Assembly: GCA_007127615.1 (NCBI GenBank) | Contig: SKZB01000230.1 | Span: 1 to 6,974, forward strand | Length of the DNA: 6,974 nucleotides | Source of the DNA: Phycisphaerales bacterium | GTDB lineage: Bacteria > Planctomycetota > Phycisphaerae > Phycisphaerales > SM1A02 | Direction: 5' to 3' | Part shown: positions 1 to 5,517 of the stretch, piece by piece | Numbering within the stretch: the stretch's first letter is position 1 | Layout of the letters: the number at the start of each line of letters is the position of its first letter | The notes under the pieces: generated by a model | The model's input: only the letters and a program-made list of their open reading frames with translations | Database searches by the model: none | What the model was told of the DNA's origin: nothing | Made by a program: the position numbers and the translations under genes

Positions 1-294
1 CACGAGGAAGCCGAAGGACTGCCCCAGCATGCCGACGATATCCCACCGCCAGATAAAGTACCCCAGCAGCATGCTGGCACCGGCGATGCTGCACCACCAG
101 AAGGCGGGGGGCACCACCGACTGACCCTTCCGTTCGCTGGCGATCCACTGCAGGCCCATGCGGCAGAAAAACATGAACTGCCCGCCGAGGCCGAGCCCGA
201 CCCACGCCGCCTCCCAGCCGTGATTGATATTGAGCAGGCGCATCCAACCGGGTGTGGCCTCGGCGCTCTCCGCCAATAACAACAAGTCGAACAT
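1..294 (-). CDS. Lipid-A-disaccharide synthase N-terminal (LAB_N) domain membrane protein, 3' end outside window
   Basis: Reading the minus strand from the ATG at 294-292 gives 98 uninterrupted codons running off the window start. After a short acidic N-terminus the protein has a hydrophobic stretch with GLGLGGQFMFFCRMGLQWIAS at about residues 32-53, then ASERKGQSVVPPAFWW (about 53-68), a second membrane segment with SIAGASMLLGYFIWRWD (about 70-86), and GMLGQSFGFLV at the edge. Gly-Gln-x-x-F-x-x-R-x-x-x-QW-x-x-SE, the P-x-x-FW pair and the D-x-V-x-x-LGQ motif are the hallmarks of the LAB_N family (stand-alone, about 100 residues, three membrane helices). This is the domain alone, with no glycosyltransferase B domain visible so far, so it should not be called LpxB. 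Its start lies 3 nt after the GT2 stop in the same frame, so the two are surely co-transcribed. The family's biochemical role is not established. The operon suggests a part in lipid-linked sugar handling. Confidence 0.9.
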   Translation of the reverse strand, partial: MFDLLLLAESAEATPGWMRLLNINHGWEAAWVGLGLGGQFMFFCRMGLQWIASERKGQSVVPPAFWWCSIAGASMLLGYFIWRWDIVGMLGQSFGFLV

Positions 295-297
295 GGT

Positions 298-1149
298 TCA
301 GGTTCCCGCTGGTTCTCGATCCGAATCGGCCTCTTGCCGGGCCGGCGCGGTCGATGGAGGTTTCCGGGGCGAGGGCATCAGTTCGGTCGCGTCGATCTGA
401 GATCGGCGCGACCGCATCCAGCGGACCGCGAGGCAGTCGATCAGACCGGGCAGCGCGCGGTTCCAGATGCCGTACTTGGCCTTGCCGGCGGTGCGCGGGC
501 GGTGTTTGACCGGCACTTCGATCACGTGGTAACCCATATGGTGCGAGAGGATCGGAATGAACCGGTGCATGCCCCGACACTCAAGCGGAAGCGATTGCGC
601 GACCTCCCGCCGCAGGACGCGAAGCCCACAGCCGGTGTCGCGGACCGGATCATGGAGCAGCCAGTGCCGAAAGTATCGTCCGACCCTTGAACTGATTCGC
701 CGGACAATCGTGTCACGTCGAAGGTGAGATCGATCACCCTGGACAAGATCCGCGTGCTGTTGCCGCATGGCCTCGAGCATCGCTCCGATGTCGGCCGGAT
801 CGTCCTGCAGGTCCGCGTCCATGGTGACGATCAGCGACCCCCGCGCCCGCCGAATCCCTTCCCGGAGGGCGGCGGACTTTCCCTCCCGTGCATTCGCCGG
901 GTCCGGCGCGATCGACACGACACGCAGTTCGGACACTTTCTTCATCAGTGCCCGCAGCAGGTCCAAGCTCCCATCCGTGGAACGGTCATCGACGATGATG
1001 AGCTCGAAGGACAAGCTCAACTCGCCCACCACGCGGAAAACTTCGGAGACCATCGACTCCAGATTCTCCACTTCGTCTTGTGCCGCCGCCACGATCGAAA
1101 GCTCGGGCGCGGAACGCGCGCTCGTGGCGGAGGAAGCATCGGACATCAT
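298..1149 (-). CDS. Family 2 glycosyltransferase, DPM1-like polyprenyl-phosphate sugar synthase
   Basis: Predicted to transfer a sugar from a nucleotide donor to polyprenyl phosphate on the cytosolic face of the membrane. With the ATG at 1149 it is 283 residues. It shows a GT-A fold start (ELSIVAAAQDEVENL, about 16-30), the nucleotide-binding FELIIVDDRSTDGS (48-61), the metal-binding MDADLQDDP (110-118), DTGCGLRVLRR (171-181), GMHRFIP (193-199), and the HRPRTAGKAKYG loop (216-227) typical of dolichol-phosphate mannosyltransferase relatives. No C-terminal membrane helices follow; the last ~38 residues are polar and probably disordered, so this is the soluble DPM1 type. The frame stays open upstream to 1275, inside the GT39 gene, but that extension is Ser/Arg-rich and unlike the family. 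The true start is uncertain: ATG 1149 has no close Shine-Dalgarno, while AAGGA (1176-1172) sits 4 nt before an in-frame TTG at 1167. The gap from the GT39 stop is 34-52 nt. The sugar is unknown. Confidence 0.93.
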   Translation of the reverse strand: MMSDASSATSARSAPELSIVAAAQDEVENLESMVSEVFRVVGELSLSFELIIVDDRSTDGSLDLLRALMKKVSELRVVSIAPDPANAREGKSAALREGIRRARGSLIVTMDADLQDDPADIGAMLEAMRQQHADLVQGDRSHLRRDTIVRRISSRVGRYFRHWLLHDPVRDTGCGLRVLRREVAQSLPLECRGMHRFIPILSHHMGYHVIEVPVKHRPRTAGKAKYGIWNRALPGLIDCLAVRWMRSRRSQIDATELMPSPRKPPSTAPARQEADSDREPAGT

Positions 1150-1201
1150 CGACGCATCATAACTCAAGTCATCCTTCACCGGCTGCGGAAACCGAATCTG
1201 A

Positions 1202-2692
1202 TCACGGCGCACGGTCGAGTGCAATTCGACCTTCCCCACGCTTATTGACCGGCTCCGAGACGACGATCGGCTCATCGACCCGGTCCGCGTTGTCGATGAA
1301 CCACACGCCGGATTTGATGAGCTCAGGATCGGCCCAATCCGGCTGAACGCGGTTCAGCAGGGTGGCGATGATCTCACTCCGATCCTGCAGAAACACGATC
1401 GGCTCGTCGGGCCCGACCCGCGACCGGACTTCGCGCGCAAAGGCCAGGTTGTGTTCACCAAACTGATTTTCGGCGGCGGTGGAAAGAGTCCACCAGTAGA
1501 CGCCGAGCCCGATGGTGACGAAAAGGCCGGCCACGGCCAGCGGGATCGGTCGGATGCGGTACGGATGCGGTCCGCGAAGCAGGAACCACGCCGCCATCGC
1601 CGCCCCGGCCGAATAGGCGGGCGAGATATAGCGCGGGATTTTTCCGGTCGAGCAACTGAAGAAGATCACCACGATGAACACCCAGAGAATCGCGGGGGCG
1701 AGCGGGTGCTTCATCCACCGGCGGAACGGGACCACGAACAGGACGGCCACGGCGAAGATCGACCACGGCAGATACCGCGCGACGAAGTAACCCGGCATGT
1801 GCCAGAACTCGGCGAGAATCTGCAGCGTGCCGCCCTCGACCACGCGGTCCACCAGTTCATCGCCCAGCAACACCGCGCGGACGTGGACCGGATCAACGAC
1901 GTACGCCGCCCCGATCCAGGCTCCGATCGGCATCACCGACAGGGGCACTCCCCACCACCAGCCGGTCTGATTCAACAGCGCCCACCGGCCGTAGATCAAC
2001 TTCGAGGCCAGTACAAGATAGATCAGCCCCAACGCGGCGGGCGGCCCCTTGGCGATCGCGGCGAGACTGACGCTGAGCCAGAATCCCAGCGCGAGAAGAA
2101 AAATCGCACTCCCGCGCTTGCCCGATGCGGCGCGCGAAAGCAGCAGACTGGCCGAAACCCAGGAAGCGCAGACCAGCGCCATGCTGATCATCTCCGGCCG
2201 GGCAATGTAGATCTGCTTGAAAAGCGGATAACCGGCCAGCAGCAGAATGCCGGAGACCACGCCGACCGAGGCCGGCCCGGGCAGTGAACTCGAATCCGTT
2301 TCGGCGTGAAACGATCCCGGTTCCGGCGCCCGATCACTGCGGTCGGTGAGCATCCATCGGGTCATGAAGATGCACAGCCAGAGGGTGAACAGACCGGCAA
2401 GAACCGACGGCAGCTTCATCACCCATTCGTACCACTCACCGACGATGAGATAAACAGGAACGTCGAGCCAGTTATAAAGGAGCGGCTTGGTGGCCGGTTC
2501 GCCCGCATCACTCCGGGGAAGGATCCAACGCCCGTTCTCAACGATGTCCACCGTGTAGGCGATCGTTTTGTGCTGGGTCTTCTCAACCAGATCGCTCGGA
2601 GAAGTCATCCGCAAGCCCAGTCCGATGACCACGGTCAATCCGAGAAGGAACCAGAGCTTTCGATCCAGACGGGAGGATGGCGTGATGGACAT
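1202..2692 (-). CDS. ArnT/PMT-like family 39 glycosyltransferase (polytopic membrane protein)
   Basis: A 496-residue integral membrane protein resembling ArnT (4-amino-4-deoxy-L-arabinose transferase) and protein mannosyltransferases, which move a sugar from a polyprenyl-phosphate carrier to an acceptor outside the cytoplasmic membrane. Visible marks are a first helix (about 13-28), a periplasmic-type loop with NGRWILPRSDAGEPATKPLL (53-72) matching the family G-x-W-x-x-P...KPPLYYWL signature, IARPEMISM (163-171), AIAKGPPAALG (212-222), and CSTGKIPRYISP (347-358), with about ten further hydrophobic segments up to ~402. A soluble tail of ~95 residues ends the protein. The frame is open to a GTG at 2818, but those 42 residues are Pro-rich and encoded by an 11-bp repeat array; the ATG at 2692 puts the first helix at the usual place, so I use it, although no Shine-Dalgarno is visible. 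The usual acidic DE pair of the first loop reads TQ here. It is the first gene of the operon with GT2 and LAB_N. Acceptor and sugar cannot be told. Confidence 0.9.
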   Translation of the reverse strand: MSITPSSRLDRKLWFLLGLTVVIGLGLRMTSPSDLVEKTQHKTIAYTVDIVENGRWILPRSDAGEPATKPLLYNWLDVPVYLIVGEWYEWVMKLPSVLAGLFTLWLCIFMTRWMLTDRSDRAPEPGSFHAETDSSSLPGPASVGVVSGILLLAGYPLFKQIYIARPEMISMALVCASWVSASLLLSRAASGKRGSAIFLLALGFWLSVSLAAIAKGPPAALGLIYLVLASKLIYGRWALLNQTGWWWGVPLSVMPIGAWIGAAYVVDPVHVRAVLLGDELVDRVVEGGTLQILAEFWHMPGYFVARYLPWSIFAVAVLFVVPFRRWMKHPLAPAILWVFIVVIFFSCSTGKIPRYISPAYSAGAAMAAWFLLRGPHPYRIRPIPLAVAGLFVTIGLGVYWWTLSTAAENQFGEHNLAFAREVRSRVGPDEPIVFLQDRSEIIATLLNRVQPDWADPELIKSGVWFIDNADRVDEPIVVSEPVNKRGEGRIALDRAP

Positions 2693-2740
2693 GAGGCGCT
2701 GCGGATTCGAAAGAACCTGATCATGCAATGGGGCGACCTG

Positions 2741-2804
2741 ATCCGGGACAGATCCGGGCCGGATCCGGGGCGAATCCGGGGCGAATCCGGGGGAATCAGG
2801 GGGG
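2741..2804. repeat. 11-bp-phased ATCCGGG direct repeat array
   Basis: ATCCGGG begins at 2741, 2752, 2763, 2774 and 2785, exactly 11 bp apart each time, followed by a degenerate sixth copy (ATCAGGG) at 2795. The spacer bases drift between copies. Copies two and three form a near-perfect palindrome, GATCCGGGCCGGATC (2751-2765). The array lies between the predicted minus-strand transcription start (about 2802) and the GT39 start codon, so it would be transcribed as leader. Spacing of about one helical turn would place every copy on the same face of the DNA. It may be an operator array or simply a minisatellite. Confidence 0.85.
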
Positions 2805-2808
2805 CAGG

Positions 2809-2817
2809 AGTATATCA
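2809..2817 (-). promoter_or_regulatory. Putative extended -10 promoter of the glycosylation operon
   Basis: The minus strand reads TGATATACT, a TGn extension followed by a five-of-six match to TATAAT. No good -35 is seen at 16-18 bp upstream (CTCGAT at 16 bp is poor), which is tolerated by extended -10 promoters. Transcription would begin near 2802 and give a leader of about 110 nt before the GT39 ATG at 2692, passing through the ATCCGGG array. Confidence 0.45.
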
Positions 2818-2857
2818 CGCATCCATCGGGATCGAGCGCAACGGCAGGGCGATCACC

Positions 2858-2863
2858 TACAAT
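2858..2863 (+). promoter_or_regulatory. Putative -10 box (TACAAT) of the threonine dehydrogenase gene
   Basis: TACAAT, in the context CTACAAT, ends 9 nt before the ATG at 2873. A start of transcription about 7 nt downstream of the box would lie near 2870, giving a leaderless or almost leaderless mRNA for that ATG. The same CTACAAT heptamer stands before kbl at 4142-4148, which supports its use as the local -10 element. No convincing -35 is seen. Confidence 0.5.
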
Positions 2864-2872
2864 GATCCGGCC

Positions 2873-3997
2873 ATGACTCCCCGCTCGAAATCATCCGCCC
2901 CCACTTCTCCGCGAGTTGTGATCGATATGACCCAGGATGCCCGCGACGAATCGGAGCCCGACACCCCCTCACAAATGTCCCCCGACACGACCCGCACCCG
3001 CGCCATCCTGATCACCGGCGCGGGCGGTGAAATCGGCCACGGGCTGATTCAGGCGCTGCAGGAAGCGGGCCAGCAGAACATTCTGGCGGTCGATCTGAAT
3101 CCGCTCGATTCGTCCGTCGCCTCGCGCTGCCGGGAGACGGCCGTGGCCGACATTCGCGATGAAGCGGCGATGGCGCGGCTGTTCGCATCCTGCGAAATCG
3201 AAACGGTCTACCACCTCGCGGCGCTACTCAGCTCAACCGCGGAGAAACGGCCCTTCGATGCCCACGACATTAACGTCAACGGCACCGTCACCCTGATGCG
3301 TCTGGCGCGTGAGCATGCCTCACAGCGCAACTCTCGCGTGCGGTTTCTTTTCCCGAGCACCATCGCGGTGTACGGACTTCCGGATCTGCCCACGAAGAAC
3401 CGCGCCGAACCGGTGCGTGAGGATCAGTTCCTGCAGCCGATCACGATGTACGGATGCAACAAACTCTACTGCGAGCAGATCGGGCGGTATCTGACGTGGC
3501 GCGATCGTGAAGCAGACGGCGGACTGGACTTCCGCGCGATTCGTTTTCCCGGCATCCTGAGCGCGGAGACGACCCCGACCGGCGGAACGAGCGACTTTGC
3601 GCCGCTCATGATTCACCATGCCGCCCGGGGCGAGCGGTACGCCTCGTTCGTCGATGCGGACCGGACGATTCCGTTCGTGACCATGCCGGATGCGATTCGC
3701 GCCATCGGGCAACTCGCAGCAGCCGATGCCAAACGGCTTTCACAGACGGTGTACAACGTCGGCGCGTTCAGTCCGAGCGCGGGTGACTTTGCCGAGAAGA
3801 CCCGCGCCTACTTTCCGGAGGCGGACATTGTCTTCGACTCCGTCGCCGCACGGCAGAACATCGTCGATTCCTGGCCGGCCCGGGTCGATGACCGCGCCGC
3901 ACGGAACGACTGGGGCTACCGGCCTCAGCATGATTTTGACGCGGCCTTCGGGTCGTATCTCATCCCCGGTATTCAGCGTGCGATCGGTTCGATGTGA
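2873..3997 (+). CDS. tdh: L-threonine 3-dehydrogenase, SDR (UDP-galactose-epimerase-like) type
   Basis: Oxidises L-threonine with NAD+ to 2-amino-3-ketobutyrate (EC 1.1.1.103), feeding the adjacent kbl product. With the ATG at 2873 it is 374 residues. A Rossmann fold begins AILITGAGGEIG (44-55), followed by VYHLAALLSSTAEKRP, FPSTIAVYG and the catalytic MYGCNK (Tyr193, Lys197). RFPGILSAETTPTGGTSDFAPLMIHHA (about 224-250), TIPFVTMPDAIRA and DSWPARVDDRAARNDWGY (332-349) are specific to the short-chain type of threonine dehydrogenase and separate it from sugar epimerases; this is not the zinc-dependent E. coli-type Tdh. The first ~43 residues are polar, Pro/Ser-rich and unlike the family, which usually starts just before the Rossmann strand. 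In-frame ATGs at 2927 (356 aa) and 2975 (340 aa) are alternatives; 2975 gives the most typical length, but neither has a Shine-Dalgarno. I keep 2873 because TACAAT stands just ahead of it. The frame continues upstream to 2306 only as an antisense shadow of GT39. Confidence 0.93.
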   Translation: MTPRSKSSAPTSPRVVIDMTQDARDESEPDTPSQMSPDTTRTRAILITGAGGEIGHGLIQALQEAGQQNILAVDLNPLDSSVASRCRETAVADIRDEAAMARLFASCEIETVYHLAALLSSTAEKRPFDAHDINVNGTVTLMRLAREHASQRNSRVRFLFPSTIAVYGLPDLPTKNRAEPVREDQFLQPITMYGCNKLYCEQIGRYLTWRDREADGGLDFRAIRFPGILSAETTPTGGTSDFAPLMIHHAARGERYASFVDADRTIPFVTMPDAIRAIGQLAAADAKRLSQTVYNVGAFSPSAGDFAEKTRAYFPEADIVFDSVAARQNIVDSWPARVDDRAARNDWGYRPQHDFDAAFGSYLIPGIQRAIGSM

Positions 3998-4026
3998 CGG
4001 CGGTCCTGATGGCGGTCCGGCGTGAT

Positions 4027-4085
4027 GAGCCTCCCGGCGCGGTTCGGGAAGACTCGGCGCGGATCGATTCTTCAGCGCCGGGCTC
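4027..4085 (+). terminator. Long inverted repeat after the threonine dehydrogenase gene, possible terminator
   Basis: CCCGGCGC (4033-4040) is perfectly complementary to GCGCCGGG (4075-4082). GAG (4027-4029) can extend the pairing to CTC (4083-4085) across a 3-nt bulge, and an inner GAAG (4048-4051)/CTTC (4070-4073) can pair within the loop. No U-tract follows, so it does not look like a classic intrinsic terminator. It lies 30 nt after the dehydrogenase stop and before the kbl promoter. Confidence 0.3.
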
Positions 4086-4142
4086 GTCTCCCGGGTCATC
4101 GGTCTCGCGGTCGATCCGAATGATCTCCATCCGGCCCGCCGC

Positions 4143-4148
4143 TACAAT
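4143..4148 (+). promoter_or_regulatory. Putative -10 box (TACAAT) of kbl
   Basis: TACAAT within GCTACAATAC. Expected transcription start is about 4155, leaving a ~20-nt leader that contains the Shine-Dalgarno at 4161-4166 before the ATG at 4175. The 16-18 bp upstream positions (around TGATCT, 4121-4126) give at best a weak -35. It implies that kbl can be transcribed independently of the upstream dehydrogenase gene. Confidence 0.5.
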
Positions 4149-4160
4149 ACCGCTCCGCTC

Positions 4161-4166
4161 AAGGAG
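4161..4166 (+). promoter_or_regulatory. Shine-Dalgarno site of kbl
   Basis: AAGGAG, 8 nt before the ATG at 4175. It is the only strong ribosome binding site with ideal spacing in the window and fixes the kbl start. Confidence 0.8.
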
Positions 4167-4174
4167 AAACGACC

Positions 4175-5404
4175 ATGTCCACCGCCAACGTTGCCGGCAG
4201 CGATGTTTTTCCCAATCGTGCCCGGGAGATCCTGACCCATCTCGAAGAGACGGGGCAGATCAAACACCTGCAGATGATCGAGGGGCCGATGGACGCCACC
4301 GTGCGGCTGCGCGACGCCGGCGAGGTCGTCTGCCTCTGCTCGAATAACTACCTCGGTCTCGCCAATCACCCCGAGGTCAAACAGGCCGGCATCGATGCGA
4401 TCGAAAAGTACGGCGCGGGAACGGCCTCGGTGCGGTTCATCTGCGGTACGTTCACGCCGCACGAGACGCTGGAGAAGCGCCTTGCGACGTTCTACGGCAT
4501 GGAAGCGGCGTACACCTTCACCAGTTGCTGGAACGCCAACGAAGCGATCTTCCCCACGCTCTGCGAGCCGGAGGACATGATCATCTCCGATGAATTGAAT
4601 CACGCTTCGATCATCGATGCCATTCGGCTCACGACGAACATCAGGAAGGGCATTCAGAAGGGCGTCTACAGACACAACGACCTGGCCGACCTGCGCGAGA
4701 AACTGCGAACCGCGCGGGAAGAGAAGAACGTGACCGGCGCGATCTGGGTGGTGACCGACGGCGTGTTCTCGATGGAGGGCGATATCGCCGACCTGCCGAA
4801 GATGCGCGAAATCTGCGATGAATTCGGCGCGCTGCTCGTCGTGGATGACTCGCACGGCACGGGCGTGATGGGCGAGACCGGCCGCGGCACCCACGAGTAT
4901 TACCACATGGCCGGGGAGAAAATCGACTTTCTCACCGGCACACTCGGCAAGGCGCTCGGCGGCGGCGCGGGGGGATACGTCGTCGGTCGCCGGGAGGGAA
5001 TTGACCTGATGGTCCAGCGCGGCCGGCCGACGTTGTTCTCCAACGCGCTCCCCGCCACCGTGGCCGCGAGCGCCGACAAGGCGATCGAGATTCTCATGAA
5101 CGAGCCGCAGCGCATGCAGAAGCTGCGCGACAACGTCGCCTACGCCCGCAGGGGGATCAAGGACGTCGGATTCGATGTGCTCGAATCGCCGACGGCGATC
5201 TGCCCGATCATCGTCAACGACACGGCCCGCGCGATCGCGATGAGCAAACAACTGCTGGAGATGGGCGTCTTCGTGATCGGTTTCGGTTACCCCGTCGTGC
5301 CGGAGGGCGAAGCGCGCTTGCGCGTCCAGATCAGTGCGGCCCACGAAGAGGCGCATCTGGATCAGTTGTTCGATGCGCTGAAGAAGTTGAAGGCCTCCGC
5401 GTGA
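4175..5404 (+). CDS. kbl: Glycine C-acetyltransferase (2-amino-3-ketobutyrate CoA ligase)
   Basis: A PLP-dependent alpha-oxoamine synthase that cleaves 2-amino-3-ketobutyrate with CoA to glycine and acetyl-CoA (EC 2.3.1.29), taking the unstable product of the neighbouring threonine dehydrogenase. It has 409 residues, close to the ~398 of E. coli Kbl. Visible features are the start region CSNNYLGLANHPEV (about 55-68), GAGTASVRFICGTFTPHETLE (80-100, near-identical in pattern to E. coli Kbl), DELNHASIIDAIR, VVTDGVFSMEGDIADLP, the cofactor-binding DDSHGTG (Asp224-Gly230) and the Schiff-base lysine in TGTLGKALGG (Lys259), then RGRPTLFSNALP and a C-terminal domain with RLRVQISAAH. Related enzymes (8-amino-7-oxononanoate synthase, 5-aminolevulinate synthase, serine palmitoyltransferase) share the fold, but the SVRFICGT segment and the dehydrogenase neighbour favour Kbl. 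The start is set by AAGGAG. All key residues are present. A very long open frame on the opposite strand is a codon-usage shadow. Confidence 0.97.
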   Translation: MSTANVAGSDVFPNRAREILTHLEETGQIKHLQMIEGPMDATVRLRDAGEVVCLCSNNYLGLANHPEVKQAGIDAIEKYGAGTASVRFICGTFTPHETLEKRLATFYGMEAAYTFTSCWNANEAIFPTLCEPEDMIISDELNHASIIDAIRLTTNIRKGIQKGVYRHNDLADLREKLRTAREEKNVTGAIWVVTDGVFSMEGDIADLPKMREICDEFGALLVVDDSHGTGVMGETGRGTHEYYHMAGEKIDFLTGTLGKALGGGAGGYVVGRREGIDLMVQRGRPTLFSNALPATVAASADKAIEILMNEPQRMQKLRDNVAYARRGIKDVGFDVLESPTAICPIIVNDTARAIAMSKQLLEMGVFVIGFGYPVVPEGEARLRVQISAAHEEAHLDQLFDALKKLKASA

Positions 5405-5417
5405 GCGCGGACGGAGA

Positions 5418-5441
5418 GATCGACCGGCCACCGGTCTGATC
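5418..5441. terminator. Strong hairpin in the convergent spacer, possible terminator for kbl
   Basis: GACCGG (5422-5427) pairs with CCGGTC (5431-5436) around a CCA loop, and GATC (5418-5421) pairs with GATC (5438-5441) across a single bulged T at 5437, making a stem of about ten pairs 13 nt after the kbl stop. No U-tract follows, so termination might depend on Rho or on the hairpin alone. It could act in both directions between the converging genes. Confidence 0.4.
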
Positions 5442-5470
5442 CGCGGCGGCGCACCGGCCGCGTCAACCTC

Positions 5471-5490
5471 CGGCCACACCCGGCCACACC
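5471..5490. repeat. Perfect 10-bp tandem duplication
   Basis: CGGCCACACC occurs twice back to back (5471-5480 and 5481-5490). The copies are exact, so this may be a recent slippage event. It lies in non-coding DNA between kbl and the converging orphan gene. Confidence 0.8.
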
Positions 5491-5502
5491 CGGGCGGCCC
5501 GG
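5490..5502. terminator. Small GC hairpin downstream of the orphan gene
   Basis: CCGGG (5490-5494) and CCCGG (5498-5502) can pair around a 3-nt loop. On the minus strand this lies 15 nt after the stop of the unknown gene. There is no T-rich tail in that direction, so a terminator role is only possible. Confidence 0.2.
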
Positions 5503-5517
5503 CGGAAAACTCGCGGA

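Noticed and set aside
1..294. Calling the first gene LpxB
   Set aside because: Only the LAB_N domain is visible and the operon context is that of the stand-alone form; the glycosyltransferase part of LpxB is not seen.
724..1248. 174-codon open frame on the plus strand opposite GT2
   Set aside because: Antisense to a conserved glycosyltransferase, His/Arg-rich, no start signals or domain.
1451..2287. 278-codon open frame on the plus strand opposite the GT39 gene
   Set aside because: The product is dominated by Arg, Gly, Asp, His and Pro without structure, as expected from the antisense of a membrane protein gene.
2741..2804. CRISPR-like array
   Set aside because: Units are 11 bp with 4-bp spacers, far too short for repeats and spacers, and no cas gene is present.
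2693..2818. 42-residue N-terminal extension of GT39 from a GTG at 2818
   Set aside because: It is Pro-rich, encoded by the 11-bp repeats, overlaps the predicted -10 box, and would bury the normal N-terminal helix of the family.
2306..2872. Upstream extension of the threonine dehydrogenase frame
   Set aside because: It is antisense to GT39 and to the repeat array, is low-complexity and charged, and precedes the Rossmann start by ~190 extra residues unknown in the family.
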